NCBI GenBank assembly: GCA_014526335.1
Contig: JACTAT010000002.1
Coordinates: 4,797,832-4,861,831, forward strand
Source of the DNA: Chrysaora quinquecirrha
Taxonomy: Eukaryota > Cnidaria > Scyphozoa > Semaeostomeae > Pelagiidae
Reading direction: 5' to 3'
DNA length: 64,000 nucleotides
Shown here piece by piece: positions 1 through 12,079 of the stretch; position 1 is the stretch's first letter; each line of letters starts with the position of its first letter. The notes under the pieces were generated by a model. The model saw only the letters and a list, made by a program, of their open reading frames with translations, ran no database searches and was not told the origin of the DNA. Both the position numbers and the translations under genes were made by a program.

Positions 1-3000
1 GTTTCAATTGATGTGACTACCTTAGGCAGGGCTACTTTCAAAGGTTCGTACTTCATATCTTTGTTACAGGTTTCTGTTTTAAACAGTGGCATTGATATAT
101 TTTTTTACTTTAACTTTAACTGTAACGCCAATACTGAGCATCGCAATATAGCATTTTGCTCAAATAAATGAAAGAAACAAAATTTGCCACTGCAGAATGT
201 AAAGATGGGAGAAATCTCTGTAAAACCAGTAATTATCAACCTGCCCTGACAGATGAATAAATTTCAACACAGCAAGCTATTTCCTATGTTGGTACTCATC
301 ACTAGCCAAGGAAAGCTAAAATCAAATCCACATCTGTTCCATTTTGTTCCATTTTGGGACTGAAATTACACTTAAAATTTTTGCGTTACACTGTTTTCAA
401 TGAGCAATTGCTCAATAAGCAACTAGGGCTAGAATGACTTGAACATTAAGGAACTTAAGGGGGGCCCAGTTGAATAACTGTTAGCTGTTAGCAAAGAAGT
501 TGAAAAAAAACAAGCCACGGCATTCATTTTTAAATGTATATGTTGATGTGAAGAGATAAAACAGCCTTTAGGTAACATGTTTCCACATAATGTCTCTTAG
601 AAATGTCGTGTTGTGGGCCTAAAACTTAATGATTTGACCCTCGAGGTAAGTAGAGGTTGTTAGGTACAAAAAATGTTAAGCATTCTAAGGAAATTTTAGG
701 GCTGAGATGTCTAAAGTTCTTAACCTTTTGAGGGCTGGACAGGGTTGTATTTCTATAAATTGACTTTGAATCTTTTTCAGGCTGTATTGATGTCGATAAC
801 ACGGAATTTATCTATTCTGAGCTGAAACGAGGCACAGAAAATCTCGTTTTGGTTAACGAGTTGCACCTATTGTATCTTGCAACTCCGTTAGAAAATGTCA
901 ATGAAGTAAATTTAAATTGGATGCCATATTTTCATAAGGTATTGAAGAGTGCTTTATTTTTCTTGAGCTTTAATTAACTGTTGTTGTTTTGTACTTATGT
1001 TTTTGATATCATTCAAGGCTTTAGTGCTGGAGTATCATACCCTGTAGGATCTACATGCTCGAGCCCCCTTATGTGATTTTTATGGACTGCAACCCCCCCA
1101 AGGGGGCACACGAGCATTTCTTTGATAGGTATGCTCGTCCGAGAACAGCTTTCAACTACCCAAAAAAATAGAATGACCCCTGGGGCAACCCCTTCTTAGG
1201 GATCAAGTTGACAACCAAATCATCTACCTACCGGTTCTGGTTAGCCTTCAAAAATATGAGCATGATGACTATCATGTATCTCCCTATCAACAGAAACTTG
1301 ATGCAATGTTCTGGCAGTCCAACAGTCTCAAAATAATTGCCCATTATCATTGTCTTCAGTTGGAGTTTCCATTGAGGCTAAACAACGTTTGAAGAGGGGG
1401 CAGTTATGTAAGGCATCTTTGAAGAATAATAATAATGAGTAGTAGATGTTTCTTCCACTTGTCCAAATCTTTTTTGTTCAGGGAGGACTGTACCTAAATA
1501 TATTGTCTTTCGTTCCAACAGATGAATAGATTGAGTCCATCAGAGCTTCGGGCTGCTGAACTGATTGGAATTTCAGAGAGTTTCATTGCCAGAAAGGCAG
1601 CAGGACAAAGATGCGCCAAGGTAATTTGGCAATTAATAGACTTATTGCTCGTGCTATTTGAGGATAAACCATGTGGTGAAGAAATGGCGTAAAGGTCGGG
1701 CAATGTTTTGCCGTTGGGCCAAACGGTAAAACATTGCTTGTAAAGCCATTTGAAAATTCTGTTTGGTGCTTCGGGCATGGCCACATTTTTCAAACCTTAC
1801 TGCAGCCTTCATTTGGCGTTTTTGCAGATGTGCAGGTAATAAATAATAAAACTTTATACGCTTTTCTTTCCTCTTACAGGATAAAGTTAATGAGTTTGTT
1901 CTACGTCGATTCTGGCTGACATTAATGATATTTGACCTGATGAGAGAAGTATCCGTATGGACAGTCGCTGAAAACTATAACACAACAAGAGGTTTTGTTC
2001 AAGGACTGCTTACGTCAGCTTCCTCCTTCGCATCGCTTCTCATCAGCTTCACAGGGGTAAATATTTTTGCTCTTATATCAGCGACTTGATTGCTTAGTTC
2101 TGGGGCCCACAAAAGACCGGATCAAAACAGTATGGAACTGCTAAAATAGTGGTACTTTCGGCCAGTGTTCTCACGAAAACGGTTATGATCAGTCCGTTCC
2201 ATTACAGTCAGCCATAAATAGAACGAAACAGAAAAATTTACTTCTTCTTTGGCTACTGTTGTTTCAATTTGAGGGTTTAATTTTTTCTTTCTTGTGTTGG
2301 TTTGGTTGGTTTAAAGTTTGGTTTATCGGCATTCTTGAACCAAATTTAATACCTAAATAAGAATAACAAATGGCAATTTAAAGTAAAAACATAACAACTA
2401 TTCGTAAAGCGAAAGAAGACTCCAGTGGCAGTTTTGGGTAATGCCTGAAGGAGTAAGTATTGATGGAAGAAATTGATGAATTATAGGACCCTTTTTTATC
2501 TATTATACCAGCAGGGCAATATTAGTCGTTTTGAAGGTTGCTGCGAAGGAGAGTGATCTCATGTTACGCTCTTTTCAGTTCTCTTGTGAATGAGGCTGAA
2601 GCTGGCCCTGAGGTTGAGGCTGACTGCAGGCTGGGTCAAAATTTCTATCCTTGTCCAAACGGAATAAAAGCCATTTCCATGAAACCTCAGACTTATTAGC
2701 TACACTATTCCCTCTGTCCTTATATACAGCATCAACAACAACAACTATCAAACAACTCACTGCTCAGAGCGTTTTCCGAGGTTGATATTCAAGGTGGGAG
2801 CGACAACTTGGACTCGTGTAACAAGTCTAATGAAACCCTGCAATTTTCCGACGATTCTGCCTGAGAATTGTCTAGTTAAATACAATAGAATTCTTCGCAT
2901 TTTTTTCTTCAGGAATTACAAGAATTTTGGTCGCTGAAGTTACTTTTTGAAGCGTTGTTACAAAAGTTGTCTTATACTGCCAGCCTTGAACTTGTTCCCC

Positions 3001-4563
3001 TCATGGAAATACCTGGAGTCAAACAAGTAAGGTTATGCTTAAGTAGACTACGTAATATGTAATTAGCTGAGCCCAACTAACGGAGGTAAGGCTAACATTT
3101 ATTAGATCGATCGAAGTTTTCATTTTGTGCAGGGCAAGAAAAGAAACAGAGAAACCAAGCAGAAAAGTACTGGGTGCTTGCATGGATGAGTTGCGTTTCA
3201 TAGGGACTTCTCGCATACAGCCGCCTAAATCAAGCCAAAATTTAAAAATCCCTTTAGGTCTTCAAGGCCCTGGCCAAGCGATCAAACATTGATGGTCAAA
3301 CATTTTAGATTTACTTTTCAAGCAATGTTTCGCCGTTTGGCCACGTCACAAAACCTTGCTTGACAAGCAAATTTCCCTCATCAATGATTTTGAAAAATTT
3401 CAAAAACATTTTATGATTTTCTCAAAAAATGTTTCTTAGAAAATTCTTGATGGGCAATGTTTTATGATGTGACCAAATAGTCAAACATTGTCAAACATTG
3501 ATAAGCAAATGTCAAAAGTTTGAAAACAATGTTTGATCGTTTGGCCAAAGCCTAAGGGCAAACATGAGAATTTCTGGCTGCGCTTGTTTTGCATAAAGAC
3601 TGCAGCAGCGTGTTTTTGGAATGCCTTTTCCGACATTCGAGTATCTATCGGTTGATTTAGATTGAATCTTAAATCAACCTCAGACCAATCTGCACCCCTC
3701 ATGCAATATCGTTATTCTGAATGCTAGGCAAGAGCTAGACAGTTGTACAAGCTTGGCTATCACACTCTCAAATCGTTAGCATGGGCAAACGTTGAAGATC
3801 TCGTGCAGAATGTGGAACATTTACCAAGAAAGCAAGCAAGACTTATTGTCTCTTCTGCAAAGGTAGGTTCAGCTTTTAAAACGGCCTGTTTTCGAAGATA
3901 TTAGCTAAGTAAGGGTCGATGCACCCAGTATTATGACACCAATAATCATAACGATCATAACCATGTGTATTCATACTAAGTTGTAACTTTATCGGGACAA
4001 TAGACCCAAAACAATCAGCTCGATGATGCCTCATGACGAGAGCCTGTTTATAGGCCTTCTCCTTTCAAAAGTTCCAGTACCCTAGCAATATTACATTTCT
4101 CAAATTTGATTAGGACTAACAGATAGACCTTCGTATGGCAAGTTGCCCGAGTACGCCCTTTGGGGACTAATAGCCGAGTGATCAGATGGTAAAGAATTTA
4201 GTTAGGTATACTTGCTACCCAAGTCCCTAACTTTCATTCACGTTGAATTGAATTGATATGTTGTTGTTGTTCGCTTCAGACAGGAATTCAGTAGTTGTCA
4301 GTATCTAGAAATTCAATCCAATAGGGACAACTACGCCTCATGCGATAAGTCTACTGATAGGGTTAAAATGCTTTGGGTTCGGCTGCAACATTAAATCGTA
4401 AAAGGTTCAACTTAAAACCACCGACCGCTAGAAAGTAGTTGTTATCTACGTTTTTCTGCCTTGCATTTTCTAATTGCATCTTTGAATTCCAAAACAGATG
4501 CTGCTGGAAGAAAAGGCGGAATCTTTACGTGAAGAAGTTGAAGATATGATGATGCAACCATAA
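1..4563 (+). CDS. HELQ: HELQ helicase, C-terminal exons (gene truncated at left edge)
   Basis: Orthologue of HELQ (HEL308), a 3'-5' superfamily 2 DNA helicase that acts in nuclear repair of replication-associated and crosslink damage. Exons with matching phases: 1-43, 781-938, 1522-1620, 1880-2056, 2913-3026, 3728-3862 and 4498-4563 (TAA). They encode the last 263 residues. I recognise the family from co-linear matches to the vertebrate C-terminus: LGRATFKGCID, then NELHLLYLATP, GISESFIARKAAGQ, TVAENYNTTRGFVQGLL, ELQEFWSLKLLFEALLQKL, LVPLMEIPGVKQARARQLY and the end AESLREEVEDMMMQP. This is the winged-helix remnant, the Sec63-like helical bundle and the helix-hairpin-helix tail; the RecA-like motor domains lie left of the window. 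All six junctions are GT-AG; the first donor (gttcgt) is weak. No frame break is seen. The short tail after the hairpin ends soon after the conserved helix, shorter than in human. Identification is very secure. Confidence 0.95.
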
Positions 4564-4602
4564 TGATAATCATAATTAACAGTTTCTTGGTTTTTGAAGT
4601 AC

Positions 4603-4608
4603 AATAAA
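4603..4608 (+). promoter_or_regulatory. HELQ polyadenylation signal AATAAA
   Basis: A canonical AATAAA hexamer lies 40 bp after the HELQ stop codon, which would give a very short 3' UTR. It is the first such hexamer downstream of the stop. Confidence 0.6.
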
Positions 4609-4609
4609 T

Positions 4610-5463
4610 TTGTTTGTATTAAATTTATAGATTTAAAATTCATTTGTAAATTAAATATTGTAAATATGAACAAAATGCTATAAAATATTGTTTTTCTTGG
4701 CATAAATAGACCGTTATTGAAGATTGAATTTTGTTTCTCATTTTGCGTTATCTTCTAACTAAGCACAATTTAGGCCATTTGGGCCTCAAATCGTATTTAA
4801 AAAACCCGTTAGAAAAAATCGTCCTACACTGATGTTTTGGTTTGTCGCAAATGGGACTCTTGGCGGAATTAATAATGCATAGATCTTGCTTCTACAGTAA
4901 CTTCGAATTAAAACTGTGCAATAAAAGTAGAAGGCTGACCCTATTTGCTATTAACGACACGTGATGTGCATATACCTAGCCTAATACCACAACTACGAAT
5001 TTCGGTAGAATTCATCAGGGTCTTGGCCTCTTGGACCCCCTTAAATTCCAGTGCTCTCAGCGCTCAAACATGTAGTTACATGTGCACCGCTTTGAGTCTC
5101 GGGACCCCGAATAGTTTCTTTCGCCTCCACCCCTCGAACATTTATAAAAAAAGTTTTACAAATAACTATTAGTTATAAAACATGATGATGTAAGTTATAA
5201 AAAAGTGCAAAGAGAGAGAGTTAAGCCCTCTAAAAATTGTCTAAGCCCGAACACCTGACGAAAAGTTTCCTTTAAAAATTAGTCTAGCCCCCTTATCCCC
5301 TGTCTGACCCCCACCTGTCTGAGTTTAGCACTTGAGCTTGGTAAAAGTAACTCTATCAAACGCGAAGCGGGCCGTTGCACTTTGGCCAAAGAAAGCACCA
5401 AAAATGGATGCGATTAGCTTCTTATGTTGCTTAAAATTGCAAACTTCAAGTCTACTTTTAATT
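4610..5463. other. Convergent intergenic region between HELQ and the channel gene
   Basis: About 0.85 kb between the two facing 3' ends. It has AT-rich sequence, no ORF with coding character, and no repeat family that I can place. Two stretches rich in GACCCCC/CCCCTTA (about 5,030-5,110 and 5,285-5,325) stand out only by composition. I see no gene. Confidence 0.5.
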
Positions 5464-8400
5464 CTACTTTCCTTCAAGACCACTTATTTTCGCTTCGATT
5501 TGTTCCAAAGCAGTCTGCATTTCAGAAAGACTTTTCTTCTGCATCTTGATCAATTTAGCTATTTCATCCCTCATGTCCTCAGAGTCCACAGGTTCAGCCT
5601 TTTCATTCTGTTTTGGAAGGATGTTCCCCATGAAGACACCTAAAACATGATGCAAGATTATTATTATTAAATACAAAAATATGGAGTTGGTTGAATGTTG
5701 AATTATTTCACACGATCTGACTGGCAAAACGATCAAACATTGTTTGTCAAACATTTGAAATTCACTTGTCAAACAAAATGTTGAACCGTTTGGCCATGAC
5801 GCAAAACATTGCTCGTCAAACATTTTGCTTGCGTGAAAACAAAATGTTTTTGAGCTATTCCAAAACATTGCACAACACAATCAGCTTAATTTTGCTTGTC
5901 AAGCAATGTGTTTTTACTTTACTTACCACGTCTGCTCCTCAAATGTTAAACGAGAGGGCACTACGACTCGCCTATTCTGACTATACTTATATCATATCAT
6001 ATCAATACGTTTCGCTGGCACTACAAACTTATTACCGTAAAAGCTCTATTTAGCCCTCGGGGGGCTTATTTCATTTTAGAACTTTTTGAGGGGGGCTTAT
6101 TAGAGAGTGCGGGCTTATTAGAGAGTGGGGACTTGATAAATTATTCAGCATATTTTGTTCTTTATTTGTCAAAACGGATGCTACGAACATAAAAAATGAA
6201 CTATAAAAGAAAGTTTTAACCTTAGATCACATAAAATTCGTAGTAGCTAAGTAGTTATTAGTTGCTGTAAGGCACAAGTTTTTGGATATCAAACACGTTA
6301 CAACTTAATTTCTTTTTAATTTCGAACGTTTACTACTGAACTTTCAAGTGACCAAAATAAGTGGGGGGCTTAATAGAGAGGAGTGGCTTATTTCAAATTT
6401 TCACTTGAAAAAGGGGGGCTCAATGGAGAGGGGGGCTAAAAAGAGAGAAGGAGCTTAATAGAGCTTTTACGGTATCTCACTCAGCCTACCATACTTCCTC
6501 GAAAGTTGGTACAAAGAAACACCCTTAACTTCTGAACCCTAAAAAAATGCATAGTTACCTTGTCTGAAGTCTCCAATTTTCCCATTCTTCTTGTGCCGTG
6601 TCCAAGCCAAATCCAGTGCAAAGAGAAGCATATAAATTACAACAACAGCAACAGTTGCATAAATGGCAAACGATTTTCCACCAGAAGTAAATAGTGCTTC
6701 TTCAGAAATCTTGAGCTGTTAAAATATTTAATACTGTTTCAGTGTCAGAAAATTTACTTTTCAGTTTTATAATGCTTTCTCTGTTACGACTGTATGAAAT
6801 AATGTGCCGACAAAACACGGTATGAATTTATGATGCTGATTGTTGCCGAAGATGATATTAAATGAACATGCTAATGAAAACAGTATGAAGTGGACATGTC
6901 TACTACACTAACGAATGAACAAGGTAATGACTTCAGTATAAAAATAACATGCTACGAATACAGTACGAAATAAGAATGCTGGCGAATACAGTACGAAATA
7001 AGAATGCTGGCGAATGCTGACGAATACATGACGAAGTAAGAATGCTGATTAATACAGTATGAAATGAAATGCTGACGAATACAGTATGAAATGAACATTT
7101 TGACAAAAACAATAAGAAATTAACATGGTTACTGAAATGAACATTCTGAAGAACACGGTTTGAAAAGAAAAGCCGACACTGATACAGTCATGACTGAGGA
7201 TGTCGATGAATGCGGTATAGAAGAGAATACATCAAATGAACATGAAAATTACGGAATGAGAGGGAAAATCAAACCATACCTCACTATTCTGCTGTGCTTG
7301 TATCATCTTTTCGGTGATCAGAACTGAATTCTTCTGTATACAGTCGATAAGCGGTTTCAATGTAAACAAATCCCAACTGTAGAATGCCACATTGATAGGA
7401 ACCCTTTTTGGAAGCGTTGTCCTAATAAGCAATGACGGGTTCTTTTCCTGCAACGGCCTAGCAACATGCGAATTGACAATCACTGCATCGATGGAGCCAC
7501 TTTCTAGTAGATCTAGGCACTGTTCGTATGATTTGCATGCTAGAAAAGAAAAGTCACTGTTAGATGCCAGGGATGCTCACAGTGAGGAAAATATCACGGT
7601 CACGCGGTCGTTGATGGAGGAAGGTCAATTAGAATATCAGAAACTCTTATGCCACACCCAGGGCATGCCTGCTTTTCATTGTTAATTGAGAAAGGCTTGC
7701 AGCTTCAGCTAGACGTTTTGTTTTGAGGAAGGCTGGACACTTTTTTGACTCTGGTGGTGCTACAAGAAAACAATACATTAACAGTGCAATCCTCCAGCTC
7801 ATCTATTTTATCCCCTACCACCCTTGAATACCTATTTCCCTGATGCAGCTTGAGAAACAATTGCAGATTCTTTAGAATGATGCTTTAAGGTATTAATTTA
7901 CCTCTGACCAGTGCACCAGCATCGCTTGCCTCTTTCCATTCTACAGAGCCTTCAAGAGCACCAACCTTAAGTAAAAATACAAGCAAACATAAATATCCTT
8001 TTTTCCGTGCTACTTTATACGTTGATATGCAAGAATATGCATAGAAGAACATATTTCTACCGTTTTTAGGATGAGGGAATACGTTGAGCCAGTTAGAATC
8101 GACGACATCTCAGCTGTAAGAACTGGAAAAAGTATTAGGCCCAAACTCATCCAAATGATTCCAATGAACTTCCCAATGTTAGTTTTAGGAGTTTTGTCAC
8201 CGTATCTAAAACGAAAGGGTGTGTTAAGCTCACTATTTCAACGCGCTTAGAATATTTTACATTACGTAATAGATTAGATTCAAGGGTGGAGGGGCCATAA
8301 AGATGGGAGGGGCAAACTGATTTGATTCCTCTTGGCAGCAACTTTGCATTCTTGCGACTGTCTCTTCCTTGCCAAATTTTGGGTTATAACCCACAAATTT

Positions 8401-9712
8401 TGGAAGAAACCTTTTCAACTCCTGTCTATTACTGTCCACCATTGCTTTATGAAATCACATGGCCAAAGATAACCAACCCATGTTTACTTGTCTATTCACT
8501 AAGAATACGCCATAACTGTCACTAACAACACCCCATAATAAATTGTCTATTAACTATGAACGCACAAAAAGGCCAAAAGCTTTAGAGATGGAAACGAGAT
8601 AAAAGTTCCCAAATCTACAAAGAGCATACTTGCAATGTTAAAGTAGTTGGATGTCCTTTTACTTGGTGGATGATAGGTTTTGTTGCCTACTTACCCCACT
8701 GTTGTTACTGTGACAATGGCCCACCAAAAGCCATGATAAGCTCCTTTGTAAAATGGCTTAGGGAACTGCTTCTCATTAGAACGAGTTTCCTAAAAATGAA
8801 TTCAGTAAGGTTTAAGCCTCATTTTTAACACATTCGCTCCTTTATTTTCGCTGCTTGTCGCTTTTTTCGCTTGGCTTTGCTGGCGTTCTAGAGCTTATAG
8901 CTATTTGCTGTGTCGAATAAAAAGACAGGTTAAGTGTGCCAAGTAGCTGGCAAGCACTGGGGAAGGCGTTTGAGGCATAACTTTAGAAATAGTGTGTGGG
9001 GGAGGGTGACAATCTTTCTTCAGATATACGTGTATAGCATGAGTGATTTGAGAATCTAACTGTCCACATGAATTAATGAGTAAAATGGTCGTGAGAGGCC
9101 TATTTGTTTGATCACGTCTCGTCCCGTACTCAAGTATCAACAAATGACAAGATTGGCACATACATAAGCAACATGAAGACTTACTGCAAGCCAGATGAAA
9201 AATCCAAAGAGCACCGTAAGCAGCAAAGTGATTATAATAAACGAAAATATTCTTTTTATTCCTTGATAAAAGATCTTAATTTTCGAAACTGTATCTTCGT
9301 ATGTGAAGACAATCAGCTGGTTTGTAACAAGAATCTCCTTTTGCACTTTCTGTGAGCTTTCTTCAAGACGAAGCAAGGAAAATGGCACCCACACATGGAA
9401 CGTGTTATTCTCTTTGGTGCTATTGCTCGGAGGTGCGGCATTTACTGCGGCTAATCCTGCTTCATAACCTCCCAGTTTGTCAGACCAATCTAGGTGAAAC
9501 TTATTCTTGCAGCAAATTTTTGCAGAGTTTTCGAAGAAAGAAGGAAGAGTGCCAACTATCTTGTTGTGCTTCGTGAAAACATACGGCTCGCTTTCCCACC
9601 ATGAAACTGTAATATTTGGGCATGAAATCAGTGTACATCCAATCTGGTGGATAAAAAAGGCAGCAAATAGTGAAACGGATGCAATAACGAATGCCATTTT
9701 GCGTGTCCCCAT
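5464..9712 (-). CDS. Glutamate-receptor-like ligand-gated channel with potassium selectivity filter (TVGYGD)
   Basis: Complete seven-exon gene on the minus strand: 9712-9185, 8789-8695, 8205-8061, 7965-7902, 7539-7280, 6715-6559, 5639-5464; all junctions GT-AG and in phase, 474 residues. The predicted order is: signal peptide (1-26), S1 ligand-binding half (about 30-145, with the PFSLLRLEES stretch where receptors carry the carboxylate-binding Arg), M1 (about 150-175), pore helix plus filter TVTTVGYGD (203-211), inner helix M3 ending VLTAEMSSILT (about 218-246), S2 half (about 257-364), M4 (about 379-402) and a short cytosolic coiled-coil-like tail (about 437-474). This is ionotropic glutamate receptor topology with a K+ channel filter, as known for bacterial GluR0 and the rotifer AvGluR1. 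GluR0 lacks M4; this gene has it. No amino-terminal domain is present. The start ATG is preceded by an in-frame TAG. Expected at the plasma membrane as a tetramer. Ligand unknown. A 5' UTR exon is possible. Confidence 0.88.
6032..6474. repeat. Terminal-inverted-repeat element, TTACCGTAAAAGCTCT family
   Basis: About 440 bp inside the last intron of the channel gene. It begins TTACCGTAAAAGCTCTATTTA and ends AATAGAGCTTTTACGGTA, so about 18 bp of near-perfect terminal inversion. The interior is G-rich (ggggggctta motifs) and has no ORF. This is a non-autonomous DNA transposon (MITE-like). Related termini or interiors occur near 63,330-63,612 and 57,600-57,780, with looser resemblance near 44,160-44,300 and 21,985-22,060. 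Confidence 0.7.
6840..7180. repeat. Degenerate tandem array (GAATGCTGACGAATACAG-type unit)
   Basis: Intron of the channel gene. Units of roughly 30 bp containing gaatgctg(g/a)cgaatacagta and gaaat(g)a are repeated imperfectly about ten times; two adjacent copies near 6,965-7,025 are nearly identical. No coding potential. Confidence 0.6.
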
Positions 9713-12073
9713 GCACTGCTACATCTTCTAAGCTTTTTTTCTGCAAACGTTCTTTAAATTGACTTTCAGCTTCAGCTTCGGAGAATTTCTGAATTTGCTT
9801 TCAGTCGGAATTAAGATGCATAACTAGAACAGAGATAAGACATGTAACGCACCATGAAGAACTAGTTCAGGCTGAAACCCCTATCTGTGGCAATATTTTT
9901 TATGGCAAAAGAGCTAACAAACATCTCAGATCGAGGGGCAATTTACTACTTCGGAATCTCTCTTACACAAAGTACAATCTTGGACAAAAATTACGAGACA
10001 AACTTAAGTTTTCATTCATAGTTGTCTTAACTTCGCATTTCACCCCTCCCCCCTCACTCAATGTTGATCAAATGGCGTGGAATTGTTTTCAGTGTCACTC
10101 AACATTGATCCAAGGGGAGGGGAGTGCATTATTGATTAGCGAAGCTGAAGTTAAGGAATTGATAGTATTGCTGGGAATCTTCTTGTTGTCTCAATATATT
10201 TTGTCCAAGATTGTAGAAATATATTGATATTACGGAAATCATTGAAAATCCTTTTGTTTCAACAAGAATTTCATACGTCTTATACCCAAATGACCCTCGT
10301 CTCAGATAACTATAGGATAGCATTGGATCAGGGTATTTCAATTATTGGGTAAGCATGCGACATATCTTATAAAACAATCTGGATTCTTAAGAGATTTCCA
10401 TAACAATTAGATTTTCAGCAAGAATATGCGAGATTTCGTCTTGCGAGTGAATTAACCCTTGCCTTGGATATTGGATACTGTGAAAGCTCGTGTAAGCGGT
10501 AACTATTCTAGTCTCTTAAAGTCCTTCAGAAGTAGACTTATTTAGCTGTCCGTCCAGTCCAGAGAATCCAGAGAATCTCATATTTCCTTGCAGCATTTGT
10601 TTGCAAAGGCCACTAGCAGATTTAAGAAGATAACGTAGTTACGTTTACAGTAAAAGAATTATCTGTAAGCTTAAATGGTTAACAAATCTACTACAGAACC
10701 CCTGATGCCATCTAATGTGATAGCCCTAGTTTTATTAAATATCTCCATAACTTATTTACAAATGCGTTCCATTGCATTTCGATGTAAATGAACATTAGTT
10801 AAGCTAAGCGAAAAGCTAAACGTACCTTCGTATAAAACGTAACATGCTCTGGACGCAACTCTTTGTCGATGTCTGGGTCTGCAGGACGTTTAAATACAAA
10901 GTCATACTTATTCAGTCTATTTACTTCGTTAGCAGGTATGCTCAAACGCTTCTTATCCTCAGCATATTCAAGAAAACCATCAAGTGTAGGCAATCATTCA
11001 TTCCACCAGCCGTAAGGAGATAGATTTGCCTAAATAATTTAGCAGCTGTTTTATTGATTTCCATTAACGCAAATAAGAACGAGGTTTTTCCAGTAATGGA
11101 CTGAAGACTAAAAAGTGTCTAATTAAAGAAAGTACTTTTAAAAAGCCGCTACCCACCTTTTTGCTTAGAAACCGTTTATAAGAAACCGACCCCTTTGACG
11201 ATGAAAAATTACGATCCGAAACTAATTACCCTCAAACTTAAGAAACTTTTTCGACTTCCATATAGTGGTACTTTCCAATCACGTATGTGATTGTGTCGCT
11301 TATTTTGTCATTGATCTTTGTAAAAGCATTTGTTCTGGTCGGTTATATGATGCATAAAGTGTTAGGGTTTCTTTGTGCTTTCTTACCCTGCGCTTTTTCC
11401 ATCTAAAAGTAGCTCTTTATATGTCTGGTGTCAAGAAACCTTTAAGGTACCTTTACTACTAAAATCAACAAAAAATTTAAGAAACCGAATACTACTCCTG
11501 AGTTAAGTTTCTTATAAAAAATTTGTGCAAAATCAAGGTCTAAAAGTACTGAGATTTATGTTGCTCTAAATAAGGTTTCTATTGGTTTCTAATCGAATTT
11601 AAAGGATTTAGGATTTATAAGAAACTTTTCAATCATCGACTCGTGAGCTTATGATGCAATGTAGATCCCTCTATGCGAAGGAGGATCTAATCTAGGCTTC
11701 CCAGAGTTTCTTCCCTTAAACTGACTCGGTTTATTCTAAGTTTTGCATAGCAGTTTTGTACACTAAAAAGGGTTTGTAAGAGGAGACATGCCATTGTGAA
11801 TCAGATTGGCTTTACTGATCCTAGTCTTTTTCTCAGATTTTCTTTCTGTACCCCTGCAGCTCTTAGAATACCAGTTTCGTTCAATACACAATACAACCTG
11901 CCAGCAACATTCATGCTGACAGCAATGTTTTGCGAGCTTTTTTGCTGAAAACACCAACCATGGCCGAAAAGTAAAAACGGTTCGAGAAATAGCTACTGAC
12001 AAAAGGAAATGAAAATACATCAGTGGTCAAGATAAGATGAATTCTGGACTTCTTTTAGGGGATTTATTTTCAG
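9713..12073. other. Intergenic region upstream of the channel gene
   Basis: About 2.3 kb between the divergent starts of the channel gene and the small gene at 12,080. It holds a palindromic stretch (about 10,041-10,123), a copy of the short GAGGGGCATTTC-type element ending near 10,301, an exon-like ORF (10,826-10,993, listed separately) and a segment from about 11,155 to 11,645 with many copies of AAGAAAC on both strands. The promoter of the channel gene should lie here, but no motif is clear. Confidence 0.5.
10826..10993 (-). other. Orphan exon-like ORF ending at a consensus splice donor
   Basis: On the minus strand this reads LPTLDGFLEYAEDKKRL and onward to PEHVTFYTK, followed directly by GTACGT, a strong splice donor. 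The composition (charged, aromatic, few repeats) is protein-like. Upstream in the same frame is a TGA two codons earlier, and no AG acceptor is placed to open the frame. It could be the 3' part of an exon with a start or frame problem, an alternative 5' exon of the channel gene (it would join in phase to an AG just before that ATG), or a gene fragment. Family not recognised. Confidence 0.35.
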
Positions 12074-12079
12074 ACAATA

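Noticed and set aside
9104..9576. Plus-strand ORFs opposite the channel exon 1
   Set aside because: They are antisense shadows of a well-supported exon and show no domain.
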